From assembly GCF_003206575.1 (NCBI RefSeq), contig NZ_PZJO01000004.1, forward strand, positions 273,735 to 337,734: 64,000 bases of DNA, given 5' to 3'. Shown here one piece after another: positions 26,251 to 35,390 of this stretch. Source of the stretch: Salinicola endophyticus (GTDB taxonomy: Bacteria; Pseudomonadota; Gammaproteobacteria; Pseudomonadales; Halomonadaceae). Numbering within the stretch: the stretch's first letter is position 1; each line of letters opens with the position of its first letter. Both the position numbers and the translations under genes were made by a program. The notes beneath the pieces were generated by a model. The model did not search any database and was not told the origin of the DNA. It was given only the letters and a program-made list of their open reading frames with translations.

Positions 26251-27117
26251 ATGCACTCTGAAAACAACAGCTGGATTCTGTCCGCCCAGTGCCCCAGCCG
26301 TCTGGGCACGGTGGACGTGGTGACCCGCTTCCTCAAGGAGCAGGGCTGCTACATCACCGAACTGCACTCCTTCGACGACTACCGCGGCGGGCAGTTCTTC
26401 ATCCGCGCGGCCTTTCTGCCGGAGCAGGCGGATTTCAATGGCGACGGCTTCCGCGAGCAGTTCACGGCGCGGGCGTCGGCCTTCGACATGCACTTCGAGC
26501 TGACCCCGCCGGACTATCGTCTGCCGGTGGTGATCATGGTCTCCAAGACCGATCACTGCCTCAACGATCTGCTCTATCGCTACCGCACCGGGCAGCTGGC
26601 GATCGACGTGCGCGCCATCGTCTCCAACCATCCGGATCTGGAGCCGCTGGCGGCGTGGCACGGACTGCCCTATCACCATCTGCCGATCACCCCGGAGACC
26701 AAGGCGGAGCAGGAGGCCGAGGTGCGCCGGGTGGTCGAGGAGAGCGGGGCGGAGCTGGTGATCCTGGCGCGCTACATGCAGGTGCTGTCGCCCGAGCTGT
26801 GCCACCACTTCGCCGGCCGCGCGATCAATATCCACCACTCGCTGCTGCCCGGTTTCAAGGGGGCCAAGCCCTACCATCAGGCCTACGAGAAGGGCGTGAA
26901 GCTGGTCGGTGCCACCGCCCACTACATCAACGACGATCTCGACGAGGGGCCGATCATCGCCCAGGGTGTCGAGGCGGTCGACCATGCCCACTACCCCGAG
27001 GATCTGGTGGCGCGCGGCCGCGACATCGAGTGTCTGACCCTGGCGCGGGCGGTGCGCTATCACCTGCAGAAACGCGTCTTCCTGCACGCTGGACGCACGG
27101 TGGTGCTCTCCGGCTGA
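26251..27117 (+). CDS. purU: Formyltetrahydrofolate deformylase
   Basis: 288 residues, ATG at 26251; the frame is open further upstream but only within soxG. An N-terminal ACT domain (residues about 7-85) is followed by a formyltransferase domain with Asn193, His195 (NIHHSLLPGFKGAKPYHQ) and Asp231 (DEGPII). It hydrolyses 10-formyl-THF to THF and formate, returning THF to sarcosine oxidase. Placement after soxG matches the Pseudomonas operon. Confidence 0.94.
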   Translation: MHSENNSWILSAQCPSRLGTVDVVTRFLKEQGCYITELHSFDDYRGGQFFIRAAFLPEQADFNGDGFREQFTARASAFDMHFELTPPDYRLPVVIMVSKTDHCLNDLLYRYRTGQLAIDVRAIVSNHPDLEPLAAWHGLPYHHLPITPETKAEQEAEVRRVVEESGAELVILARYMQVLSPELCHHFAGRAINIHHSLLPGFKGAKPYHQAYEKGVKLVGATAHYINDDLDEGPIIAQGVEAVDHAHYPEDLVARGRDIECLTLARAVRYHLQKRVFLHAGRTVVLSG

Positions 27118-27163
27118 TGCCGGCTCGGCGCAGGCACCCGGTGTCTACCGGAAAACTGCCGAA

Positions 27164-27190
27164 AGCCCGTGATCCCACGGGCTTTTTTCT
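27164..27190 (+). terminator. Intrinsic terminator after purU
   Basis: AGCCCGTG/CACGGGCT stem with ATCC loop followed by TTTTTCTT, a classic rho-independent terminator ending the sox operon. Confidence 0.88.
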
Positions 27191-27225
27191 TGCCTAGCCG
27201 TCAGCGGCGGGCCACAATGCGCGGG

Positions 27226-27365
27226 CACGGAAGGGGAGTATCCCGCCGCCGGCGCTGCGTGCGCCGCCGGTCGATGATGTCGTCAGCACGGGCCACATTG
27301 CCCCGGGGTCATCGGTTGTTCGGGCACCCAGCGGGTGCCGCGGCCAGCGGGAGAGACTTTCGGTG
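27226..27365 (+). ncRNA. yybP-ykoY-type manganese riboswitch
   Basis: The leader of the TerC gene holds the two conserved internal-loop strands of this class: AAGGGGAGTA at 27231-27240 and GAGAGACTTT at 27351-27360. P1 is formed by CACGGAAGG (27226-27234) with CTTTCGGTG (27357-27365), eight of nine positions pairing. The central helices around GCGGGTGCCGC are plausible. Right after P1, 27361-27375 can form CGGTGA-CGT-TCACCG, which shares its 5' strand with P1 and so competes with it. GAGG of the ribosome site (27383-27386) can pair with CCTC (27390-27393). Known members sense Mn2+ and often control TerC/Alx proteins. Confidence 0.8.
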
Positions 27366-27393
27366 ACGTTCACCGTCAACCGGAGGTTTCCTC

Positions 27394-28383
27394 ATGCATG
27401 TCCCTCTGTGGGTCTGGCTGGCTACGATTGCCGGCATCGCTGCCCTGTTCGTCTTCGACTTCTATGCCCACGTGCGCAAGCCGCACGCGCCCAGCTTCCG
27501 CGAAGCGGCCTGGTGGTCGGTCTTCTTCGTTGTCCTCGCCATGCTCTTCGGCGGAGGGCTGTGGTGGGTCTGGGGGCCGCAGCACGGCGCCGAGTACTTC
27601 GCCGGCTTCATCACCGAGAAGAGCCTCTCGGTCGATAATCTGTTCGTCTTCCTGATCATCATGTCCAAGTTCGCGGTGCCGCCGGCCTATCAGCAGAAGG
27701 CGCTGCTGATCGGGATCGTGATCGCGTTGATCATGCGCGGGCTGTTCATTGCGGTGGGGGCGGCGGCGATCGCCGAGTTCAGCTGGGTGTTCTACCTGTT
27801 CGGGCTATTCCTGCTCTATACCGCCGTCCAACTGATGCGCGAGGGCGCCGGGGGCCACGACAGCAACGAGGAGTACGAGCCCAACGCCATCGTACGTTTC
27901 GTGCAGAAACGCCTGCCCGCCACCGACGAGTATGATCGCGATCGCCTGCTCACGTTGCGCAACGGCAAGCGTCTGGTGACACCGCTGTTCATGGTGGTGG
28001 TGGCCCTGGGCATGACCGACGTGCTGTTCGCGCTGGATTCGATCCCGGCGATCTACGGGCTGACCAAGGAGCCCTATATCGTCTTCACCACCAATGCCTT
28101 CGCGCTGCTCGGCCTGCTCCAGCTCTACTTCCTGATCGGCGGGCTGCTGTCACGGCTGGTCTATCTGGGCATCGGGCTGTCGCTGATCCTGGCGTTCATC
28201 GGGGTCAAGCTGATCATCGAGGCGATGCACACCAACAACCTGCCGTTCATCAACGACGGCCAGCCGCTGCACCTGGTGCCGGAGATCCCGATCTGGCTGT
28301 CGATGACGATCATCGTTGGCACCCTGGTGGTCACCACCGTCGCCAGCCTGATCAAGAGCCGTGGGCAGCAGCAGGCCGGCTGA
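27394..28383 (+). CDS. TerC/Alx family membrane protein
   Basis: 329 residues, ATG at 27394 after CCGGAGG. About eight to nine membrane segments are visible, with the family signatures SLSVDNLFVFLIIMSKFAVP (near 72-91) and FALDSIPAIYGLTKEPYIVF (near 212-231), which carry the conserved Asp/Asn residues of the ion path. Alx and related proteins export manganese and respond to metal or alkaline pH. The riboswitch upstream supports a manganese role. Its 3' end overlaps the convergent sulfatase-like gene by 32 bases. Confidence 0.9.
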   Translation: MHVPLWVWLATIAGIAALFVFDFYAHVRKPHAPSFREAAWWSVFFVVLAMLFGGGLWWVWGPQHGAEYFAGFITEKSLSVDNLFVFLIIMSKFAVPPAYQQKALLIGIVIALIMRGLFIAVGAAAIAEFSWVFYLFGLFLLYTAVQLMREGAGGHDSNEEYEPNAIVRFVQKRLPATDEYDRDRLLTLRNGKRLVTPLFMVVVALGMTDVLFALDSIPAIYGLTKEPYIVFTTNAFALLGLLQLYFLIGGLLSRLVYLGIGLSLILAFIGVKLIIEAMHTNNLPFINDGQPLHLVPEIPIWLSMTIIVGTLVVTTVASLIKSRGQQQAG

Positions 28384-30010
28384 GCGCCGGCGCCGCGGCA
28401 TAGATCCGGTGCAGTAGCGCGCGGATCTGTGACATGGGGATGGCCTGTTCCGGCCCGGGCGGCAACGCACCGGGCCGGAAACCGTTGTGGAGAAAACCTT
28501 CGAGCAGCGCCGGGTCGCCGCTGATCACGTGCAGCGGCACGTCCTTGCCCGGGCTCGGGCCGATGATGCTCGGCGCGGCCTGGTGATCGCCGAGGATCAG
28601 CATCAGCGTGTGCTTGCCGACCTGGCGCTCGGCGAAGCCCGCCGCCGCCTGCAGGGCGTAGTCGATGGCCGGCGCATAGTGCGCGCGCATCGCCTCGGTG
28701 TTCTGCCATAGTGAGGCGTAGTCGTCGCCGGCACCGGCCCAGCGCGAGAACACCTCGCCGTCACCGACGCGGTTCCAGTCGACCAGCGTGATCACCGGCG
28801 ACCAGGGAGCGTGGCTGGAGAGGGTGGCCAGTTCGGCGAAGGTGGCGCGCGACGTCGGCGTGGTGGCGTTCGTGGATGCCGCTGCGGCATCCAGATAGTC
28901 GCCCACGCGTTTCCAGGTGAACTGATCGGGCATGCTGGCCCAGCCCATCGGCGGCCCGCGGTAGCCGAGGCTGTCGGCGGTGTGGATCTCGTCGTAGCCG
29001 AGCTGGCGGCCTTCGGGCCAGTCGCGGATGATTCCCGGCATCACCGCCAGGGTGCGGTGGTCGCTGGCGGCGAAGTCGTCGACCAGGGTCGAGTGGTGGC
29101 GGTTGAGCATCAGCTCGAAGCGTAGCTGCGAGGTGATCGGCAGGCCGCTGAGCAGGGTGGCGTGGTTGAGCCAGGACTGTCCGCCCAGGGTCGAAGCGGT
29201 GACCCGGCCGGTGACCATCGACAGCCCTGCGGCGGCCAGCTCGGCCTGTACCTGGGCGAGACGTGGGCGGATCTCGTCGGCGAAGGGTTCGCGCTCGATG
29301 GCGGCGACCCCGTAGGACTCGATGAAGCCCAGTACCACGTCGGTCCCCGCCAGCCCCGGCAGTGCCCGCGCTCCCGGATCGCTCTGGAGCTCGCCGCCGA
29401 ACGCCGCCAGGGCGTTACGTGTCTCCAGCGCCCGCTGCCACTCGAAGGTCACGAAACCCAGCGCCGGGCTGCCGATCGGCGTGGACTCGAGGCGGCCGGC
29501 GTGCTGCAGCGCCAGGCCGCCGGCACCGACTGCCAGCAGCACCACCCCCAGGCCGCGCGGCAGTGGAGGGCGATGGTTGGCCGCCAGCAGTGCCGTCAGC
29601 GCCCAGCCCACCGCGAACAGTGCCAGCCCCAGGCCGCAGGTCAGCGCCAGGGTCAGCGGCAGGCCCAGATTGGCGACCAGCAGCTCGATCAGAATCGGCA
29701 GCAGCGACACGTCGGTATAGAGATTGATCGAGCGCCCCTGCATCGCCTGCATCAGGCCGTCGCCGAGTGCGCCCAGGGCGATCGTCACGCCGATCAGCGC
29801 GACTGCGGCACAGGCCCAGCGGCGCAGACGTGACGGCGGCAGCAGCAGGAGCAGGCCGATCAGCAGCGGCGCCTCCAGCGCCAGCCAGTGGTGTGGGGGG
29901 AAGCCGGCCCAGGGTAGCTCGGGGGTGAGCAGCAGGGCATTGAGCAGCAGCCATGCCAGCAGCAGGCGCCAGCCGGCCTTGGCCCTGGCCGACTCGAAGG
30001 AGAGCGTCAT
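28352..30010 (-). CDS. Membrane-anchored sulfatase-like (alkaline phosphatase superfamily) protein
   Basis: 552 residues with ATG at 30010 after AGGAAG. Five or so N-terminal membrane segments reach about residue 190. A large periplasmic domain follows, with VVLGFIESYG, TASTLGGQSWLNHATLLSGL and a late LMLILGDHQAAPSI, the Asp-His metal-ligand motif of the sulfatase/phosphoethanolamine-transferase group. The nucleophile (Thr or Ser near TASTLGG) is a guess. It could modify envelope glycans or lipids; the substrate is unknown. It is convergent with, and overlaps, the TerC gene. Confidence 0.78.
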   Translation of the reverse strand: MTLSFESARAKAGWRLLLAWLLLNALLLTPELPWAGFPPHHWLALEAPLLIGLLLLLPPSRLRRWACAAVALIGVTIALGALGDGLMQAMQGRSINLYTDVSLLPILIELLVANLGLPLTLALTCGLGLALFAVGWALTALLAANHRPPLPRGLGVVLLAVGAGGLALQHAGRLESTPIGSPALGFVTFEWQRALETRNALAAFGGELQSDPGARALPGLAGTDVVLGFIESYGVAAIEREPFADEIRPRLAQVQAELAAAGLSMVTGRVTASTLGGQSWLNHATLLSGLPITSQLRFELMLNRHHSTLVDDFAASDHRTLAVMPGIIRDWPEGRQLGYDEIHTADSLGYRGPPMGWASMPDQFTWKRVGDYLDAAAASTNATTPTSRATFAELATLSSHAPWSPVITLVDWNRVGDGEVFSRWAGAGDDYASLWQNTEAMRAHYAPAIDYALQAAAGFAERQVGKHTLMLILGDHQAAPSIIGPSPGKDVPLHVISGDPALLEGFLHNGFRPGALPPGPEQAIPMSQIRALLHRIYAAAPALSRPAAAHGS

Positions 30011-30180
30011 GAGTCTTCCTGAATCCGGTGATCGTTGGGTTGCGGCCCGAGCATAGCACCGCCTATCGCCCGGGGGCTGCACAGGGGCCGGGCGATGCGC
30101 ACCCGGTAAAGGCAATCGGCGCGGGCGCGGTGGCGGCAGCCACGTTAGACTGTCGATTTTACGCTATAGGGAGAGCTGCC

Positions 30181-30846
30181 ATGCCATCCGCTCAGGAACT
30201 CATCGTCGAGCCGAGTCACGGCCGCGCCGCCGACGCCTGTGTCATTCTGCTCCACGGTCTCGGCGCCGATGGCCATGACTTCGAGCCGCTGGTGCCGGCG
30301 CTGGGCCTGGATGCGACGCTTTCGGTGCGTTTCGTGCTGCCCCATGCGCCGCAGTTGCCGGTCACCGTCAACGGCGGCATGAGCATGCCGGCCTGGTACG
30401 ACATTCTCGAGATGAATCTGGGGCGGCGGGTCGATGTCGCCCAGCTGCGCGCCTCCGCCGAGCGGGTGCAGGGCCTGATCGAGGCGCAGATCGAGGCCGG
30501 CATCGACAGCCGGCGGATCATCGTCGCCGGTTTCTCCCAGGGCGGGGCGGTGGCCTACGAGGCGGCACTGTCATGCCCGCATCCGCTGGGTGGGCTGCTC
30601 GCGCTCTCGACCTACTTCGCCACCGCCGACAGCATCGCGCTGGCCGCGGAGAATCGTCAGCTGCCGATCGAGGTACACCATGGCAGCGCCGATCCGGTGG
30701 TGCCCGAAGCGCTGGGCCGCGAGGGCGCCGAGCGGGTCGAGGCGCTGGGCTATCCGGTGCACTATCGCACCTACGACATGGGCCATAGCCTGTGCCCCGA
30801 GCAGGCCGGCGACATCGCGGCCTGGCTCCAGGCGCGGCTGGGTTGA
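30181..30846 (+). CDS. Carboxylesterase / phospholipase-type alpha-beta hydrolase
   Basis: 221 residues, ATG at 30181 after GGGAGAG. Catalytic Ser119 lies in GFSQGG, Asp171 in GSADPVVP and His202 in DMGHSLCP. The LLHGLGADGHDF oxyanion region near residue 25 fits the carboxylesterase 2 / acyl-protein thioesterase family. It is cytoplasmic. It is followed 12 bases later by the DUF938 gene, so the two may share a transcript. Confidence 0.9.
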   Translation: MPSAQELIVEPSHGRAADACVILLHGLGADGHDFEPLVPALGLDATLSVRFVLPHAPQLPVTVNGGMSMPAWYDILEMNLGRRVDVAQLRASAERVQGLIEAQIEAGIDSRRIIVAGFSQGGAVAYEAALSCPHPLGGLLALSTYFATADSIALAAENRQLPIEVHHGSADPVVPEALGREGAERVEALGYPVHYRTYDMGHSLCPEQAGDIAAWLQARLG

Positions 30847-30858
30847 GCGGGTATCACG

Positions 30859-31500
30859 ATGCACAGCATGGACGATATCGGCCGCGCCGCCGACGACCCG
30901 CGTCTATCGAGCCCGGCGGCGCAGCGTAATCGCGCCCCCATCGCCGCGATCCTGCGCCAGGTGCTGCCGGCCCGCGGCAGCGTGCTGGAGATCGCCAGCG
31001 GCAGCGGCGAGCACGCCGTCTACCTGGCCGAGGCGCTGCCCGGCCTGCGCTGGCAGCCCTCGGACCCGAGCCCGGAGGCGCTGCGCTCGATCGCGGCCTG
31101 GCGCGAGGTCGCCGCGCGCCCCAATCTGCTGGCGCCGCTGGCGCTCGATGTCACCGCCGAGTGGCCCAAGCTCGAGGAGCTGGTGGCCGTGTGCGCCTTC
31201 AACCTGCTGCACATCGCGCCCTGGGCGGCGGCGGAGTCACTGTTCGCCGCCGCCGGGCGCCAGCTACCGCCGGGTGGGCTGTTGGTGCTGTACGGGCCGT
31301 TCCGGCGCGCCGGAATGCCGCTGGCCGAGAGCAACTCGCGCTTCGACGAGGCGCTGCGTGCGCGTGATCCGCGCTGGGGTATTCGCGATCTGACGGCGCT
31401 GGAAGCGCTGGCCGCCGAGGCCGGGCTGGAGGCGCTGCAGGTGCATGAGATGCCGGCCAACAACCTCTGCCTGGTGTGGCGGCGGGTCGCCCAGGACTAG
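30859..31500 (+). CDS. DUF938 SAM-dependent methyltransferase-like protein
   Basis: 213 residues. The SAM-binding motif I is LEIASGSGEHAVYLA (near 48-62), followed by WQPSDPSPEAL and LLHIAPW typical of DUF938. The family has a class I methyltransferase fold, but its substrate is not known. It starts 12 bases after the esterase gene. Confidence 0.88.
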   Translation: MHSMDDIGRAADDPRLSSPAAQRNRAPIAAILRQVLPARGSVLEIASGSGEHAVYLAEALPGLRWQPSDPSPEALRSIAAWREVAARPNLLAPLALDVTAEWPKLEELVAVCAFNLLHIAPWAAAESLFAAAGRQLPPGGLLVLYGPFRRAGMPLAESNSRFDEALRARDPRWGIRDLTALEALAAEAGLEALQVHEMPANNLCLVWRRVAQD

Positions 31501-31591
31501 CCGCGACGGGGATGGCGGCTTCCGCTGCCCCCGATCGCTGCGACTCGACTACACTGAAGTTCATTCCCGACGGCCGACAAGGAGTAACGCC

Positions 31592-31831
31592 GTGTCAGAC
31601 TTTTCCGTGGAATTCCGGATGCCCAAGGGCTGCCCCAACTGCGGCAACCACATGATGAAGGTCTCCCAGGCCAAGCAGCCCGACGATGGGGTCTTCTGCA
31701 CCTCGTGCAATACCGAGGTGTGCGCCTGGGACCAGGCCGAGCGGATTCTCGACGAGACCCCGCGCAGCGAGTCCGAGCAGTTGATCGAGGATGTGATCAA
31801 TAACAAGAAGCCCGATACCGACGACGAGTGA
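31592..31831 (+). CDS. Small zinc-ribbon protein (79 aa)
   Basis: 79 residues from a GTG start at 31592, chosen because AAGGAG lies eight bases upstream; the first ATG in frame would remove nine residues. Two CxxC pairs, Cys14/Cys17 (CPNC) and Cys36/Cys39 (CTSC), form a zinc ribbon, and an acidic tail (KPDTDDE) follows. I recognise no named family. It could bind nucleic acid or protein. It ends at a strong terminator. Confidence 0.75.
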   Translation: MSDFSVEFRMPKGCPNCGNHMMKVSQAKQPDDGVFCTSCNTEVCAWDQAERILDETPRSESEQLIEDVINNKKPDTDDE

Positions 31832-31857
31832 CGCGTGATACGACGCTGACGTCAGAG

Positions 31858-31890
31858 AGCCCCGGCCGAGTGCCGGGGCTTCTTCGTTTG
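31858..31890 (+). terminator. Intrinsic terminator after the zinc-ribbon gene
   Basis: AGCCCCGGC (31858-31866) pairs with GCCGGGGCT (31872-31880) around CGAGT, followed by TCTTCGTTTG. Confidence 0.8.
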
Positions 31891-31967
31891 GGGTTCTCCA
31901 ACTGGGGGCTGTCGCAGGCCTCCGAGAGGGGCGGGGCGAGGCCCCGCCGCCTGGCGTCACGACAGCG

Positions 31968-33383
31968 TCACAGCAGCTCTTCGGCCGCCAGCGCCAGGCG
32001 CGAACGCTCCACGCTCTTGAGCGTGATGTGTCCGGCATGGGGCCAGTTGCGGAAACGCTCGACCACGGCGGCCATGCCGCAGGTGCTGGCGGTGAGGTAG
32101 GGCGTGTCGATCTGGCCGACGTTGCCCAGGCAGACGATCTTGGTGTTGCGCCCGGCACGGGTGACCAGGGACTTGAGCTGTTTGGGGGTGAAGTTCTGGG
32201 CCTCGTCGATGATCAGGAAGGTATCGTTGAGGGTGCGCCCACGCATGAAGGTGGGCGAGCGGATCTGCACCCGCGAGCCGATCAACTGGCGGGTGGCGCC
32301 GTCGCTCCAGCTGGTCGAGCCCTCGCGCTCGTCACGCAGCAGGTTGTCCATGTTGTCGTGGAAGGCACCCATCCACGGTGACATCTTCTCCTCCTCGGTG
32401 CCGGGCAGAAAGCCGATGTCCTCACCCATGGGGATGGGCGCGCGGGTGAAGACGATACGTTCGAACTGCTTGGCGTCCAGCGTCTGCTGGAAGGCCGCGG
32501 CCAGGGCCATGAAGGTCTTGCCGGTCCCCGCGCTGCCGGCCAGGGTGATGAAGTCGATCTCCGGGTCCATCAGCAGATTGAGGGCGAAGTTCTGGCGGCT
32601 GTCGTGGGCATGCACGCCCCAGACGCCGTCGTGGTGGCGGTAGTTGGTGAGCAGTTGCAGGGTGGCGCGGCGCGGCGAGTGGCTGCGCACGATCGCCTCG
32701 AAGTCGGCGCCGTTGTCGCTGTCGGAGACCAGCATGCCGACATGCCAGTCGTCGGGAATCGCGCCTTCCAGGTGGTAGAGGGTGTGCCCCTCGGCGCGCT
32801 CGACCATCACGTCGACGTCCAGCGACTCCCACAGGCCGTGGCCGTCGCGGCCGGCGTCGGCATAGACCTTGGCGCCCTCGATCATGGCATCGAGATCGTC
32901 GAAAGCCTTGTCGCTGAGGTAGTCCTCCACCGGCACCTTGAGCGCGGCGGCCTTGACCCGCAGGTTGATGTCCTTGGTCACCAGGATGACGGAGGCGTCG
33001 GGACGGTCGCGGCACAGGCGGCAGGTTTCGGCGAGAATGCGATTGTCCGGAGAGTCCTCCAGGGTCTCCAGCGGCTCCAGGTCCTGATAGCAGAGGAAGC
33101 GCAGACGGCCGGCGGCTCCGCCGCTGACGCGGGGGATGGGAATGCCTTGCTGAATCTCCTCGGGCGTGACGTGGGCGGTGAGGTCGGAGAGAGTGCGGCT
33201 GATCTGGCGGGCGGTGCGAGCGATCTCGCGCATGCCGTTCTTGTGCTTGTCGAGCTCCTCGAGCACGGTCATGGGAATGACCACATCATGCTCTTCGAAA
33301 TGGTAGAGGGCTGCGGGGTCGTGGATCAGGACATTGGTGTCCAGTACGTAGAGCCTGTTCGCTTTCTTGTCGATACGCACCAT
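31968..33383 (-). CDS. PIN-PhoH family protein (YlaK type)
   Basis: 471 residues. ATG at 33383 is preferred over an in-frame GTG at 33395 because AGGAG overlaps the latter. An N-terminal PIN ribonuclease-like domain (LYVLDTNVLIHDP, residues about 10-150) is joined to a PhoH ATPase with Walker A GSAGTGKT near 282 and Walker B LIIDEAQNFTP. Such proteins (YlaK/PhoH2 type) combine RNA cleavage and helicase-like activity in other bacteria; the physiological substrate here is unknown. It is convergent with the zinc-ribbon gene. Confidence 0.9.
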   Translation of the reverse strand: MVRIDKKANRLYVLDTNVLIHDPAALYHFEEHDVVIPMTVLEELDKHKNGMREIARTARQISRTLSDLTAHVTPEEIQQGIPIPRVSGGAAGRLRFLCYQDLEPLETLEDSPDNRILAETCRLCRDRPDASVILVTKDINLRVKAAALKVPVEDYLSDKAFDDLDAMIEGAKVYADAGRDGHGLWESLDVDVMVERAEGHTLYHLEGAIPDDWHVGMLVSDSDNGADFEAIVRSHSPRRATLQLLTNYRHHDGVWGVHAHDSRQNFALNLLMDPEIDFITLAGSAGTGKTFMALAAAFQQTLDAKQFERIVFTRAPIPMGEDIGFLPGTEEEKMSPWMGAFHDNMDNLLRDEREGSTSWSDGATRQLIGSRVQIRSPTFMRGRTLNDTFLIIDEAQNFTPKQLKSLVTRAGRNTKIVCLGNVGQIDTPYLTASTCGMAAVVERFRNWPHAGHITLKSVERSRLALAAEELL

Positions 33384-33716
33384 CGGCAAAAGCACTCCTG
33401 TGAGTTCAAGGCTTCTCGACCCTGACAGAGTGCCATGACAAGTCGATGTCGGGCAGGAGACTCCGTCAGTGCCACTGTCGTGTCGGACGCAAGAACGGTG
33501 TCGGCGTTACCTCCCTGACGTAACGGAGTCATTATCAGAATGAGCCCAAGCGACAGAAACTTCTACCCCCGGGAAACGGAAATTAGTGTCGCTCCCAGTG
33601 CAGGTCCGCTGCGTTGCGGTTCGCCTGACGCTTTTCATGCCGGGCAGGCAGCAAAAAGCCCCGCACGGGGCGGGGCTTTTTCGAGGTAGGGCTTGCTGGT
33701 GTCGGCCAGCGACGGA
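33384..33716. other. Intergenic region upstream of the PhoH-like gene
   Basis: 333 bases holding the phoH-like promoter side, not resolvable into clear -35/-10 boxes, and the terminator of the downstream peptidase gene at 33653-33681. No credible gene seen. Confidence 0.4.
33653..33681. terminator. Bidirectional intrinsic terminator
   Basis: AGCCCCGC (33657-33664) pairs with GCGGGGCT (33670-33677) around ACGGG, flanked by A5 and T5. On the reverse strand it lies 36 bases after the M23 peptidase stop. Confidence 0.85.
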
Positions 33717-35390
33717 TCAGATGTTGTCGTCGCCGCGCTTGGTCTTCTGCGGATCGACCTGGGCGATCGCCGGTTCGTCGCCGCTGCCCTGGTCGAGCTT
33801 GGCCAGCAGATTCTCCGACTGACGCTTGAAGGCGGCCAGCGCCTTGCCGGTCAGCTGCTGCGAGTCCGGCAGCTTCACGCGCATGGCGTCGACCTGACGG
33901 TTGTTGACCAGGATCTCGTAGTGCAGATGCGGCCCGGTGGTGCGGCCGGTGTTGCCGGAGAGGGCGATCTCCTGGCCCATCTTGACCCGGTCGCCGGGTT
34001 TCACCAGCGCCTTGCTCAGGTGCAGGTAGCGGGTGACATAGCCGTTGTCGTGACGGATCACGATGTACTTGCCGGCGAGCGGGTGGTTGACCACCTTCTC
34101 GACCCGGCCGTCGGCGGGGGCATCGATCGGGGTGCCGCTGCGCATGGCAAAGTCGGTGCCCTTGTGCGGGCTGATCCGGCCGGTGACCGGATGGTGCCGG
34201 CGCAGGTTGAACGGCGAGCTGATGCGGTAGTGACCCTGGAAGGGGTAGCGGTCGAAGGCGGGATCGAGGCCGTTGCCGTCCGGGGTATAGAAGTGGTCGT
34301 CGGCGCTGTTGCGGATCACGGTCAGATCCATGCGCTGGCCTTCGTACTTGGCGGCGAGGATCTTGGAGTCCAGCGACTGGCCGTCGATCATGTCGGATTC
34401 GACCAGCACCTGGAAGTGATCGCCGGCGCGGGCGTCACGGCGGAAATCGAGCTTCTTGGAGAGCACGTGGGTCAGTTCGGAGACCTCGGCGCTGGAGAGC
34501 CCGGTGGACTGCGCCGAGAGCGCGAAGGAGCCGCTGACGGTGCCGCTGAACATGCGCTGGGTGGCTTCGCCGGCTTTCTCGATCGGCGAGTAGGCGAACT
34601 CGGCGGTCTCGCTGTCGCGCTCGATCAGGTAGCCGTCGCGGGGGTTCTTCATCACCCGCAGGGCCAGCAGCTGGCCATTCTCATCGAGCTTGTAGTCGAA
34701 GGTACGGCCGACCCGCCAGCGGGTCAGCACCTTCTTGTCCGGCACGGCGCCGAGGATCTGGGTCACGTCGCTGTACTCCAGCCCCAGGGTGCGCTCGGCG
34801 GTCAGGGCGAAGGAGTCGCCCTTCTGGATGGTGTAGCTCTGCCACTCCGGCACGTAGTGCTCGTTAGAGGCGATCTCGCTGCCGAGATCGGGATCGCCGT
34901 TGGGGTCGAGCGCCCCATCGGAAGTCCAGTCCTCGTAGGAGGTGCCGCCGATGTCGTCGTCGCTGTCGCTGTTGGCCGCGTAATCCTGACCGCTGGCACC
35001 CAGCGCCAGGGCCGACTTGAGCGCCGTGGCGGCGAGCAATGGGGCGCCGGCCGTCGCCGGAGCACTGGCCGCGGGGATATCCTCGCTGGCCTGCGCCTGG
35101 GGGATCAGACCGACATCCATGACTTCCAGCGGCTTCAGCTGCGCCAGCGGAATATCGTCGGAAAGACGCTGGAGCGCCGAAGGGCCGTCTGCCTGATCAT
35201 GATCGCCAGCCGAGGCGATGATCGACTGGGAAAGTGTGGCGGTCGAGGCGACGGAAATCGGTGTCTGCGCGTTGTCGGCGTGGTCGAAGACGCCGATGAT
35301 CTTTTGCGTACCCAGCACGGTAACCATCGTGGCAACCGGAAGCAGCAACACTTTATGAGTGCGGGGTAGCGAATGGAAAATTCGCAGCAT
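33717..35390 (-). CDS. M23 peptidoglycan endopeptidase (MepM-like)
   Basis: 557 residues. An N-terminal hydrophobic anchor (VLLLPVATMVTVLG, about 14-27) precedes a low-complexity Ala/Ser/Asp stretch, then an OapA/LysM-like region (YTIQKGDSFALTAERTLGL, about 185-205) and a C-terminal LytM domain. The zinc site is visible as HKGTDFA near 410 and HLHYEI near 488. It probably cleaves D,D-crosslinks in the periplasm to allow cell-wall growth, as MepM does. Confidence 0.9.
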   Translation of the reverse strand: MLRIFHSLPRTHKVLLLPVATMVTVLGTQKIIGVFDHADNAQTPISVASTATLSQSIIASAGDHDQADGPSALQRLSDDIPLAQLKPLEVMDVGLIPQAQASEDIPAASAPATAGAPLLAATALKSALALGASGQDYAANSDSDDDIGGTSYEDWTSDGALDPNGDPDLGSEIASNEHYVPEWQSYTIQKGDSFALTAERTLGLEYSDVTQILGAVPDKKVLTRWRVGRTFDYKLDENGQLLALRVMKNPRDGYLIERDSETAEFAYSPIEKAGEATQRMFSGTVSGSFALSAQSTGLSSAEVSELTHVLSKKLDFRRDARAGDHFQVLVESDMIDGQSLDSKILAAKYEGQRMDLTVIRNSADDHFYTPDGNGLDPAFDRYPFQGHYRISSPFNLRRHHPVTGRISPHKGTDFAMRSGTPIDAPADGRVEKVVNHPLAGKYIVIRHDNGYVTRYLHLSKALVKPGDRVKMGQEIALSGNTGRTTGPHLHYEILVNNRQVDAMRVKLPDSQQLTGKALAAFKRQSENLLAKLDQGSGDEPAIAQVDPQKTKRGDDNI

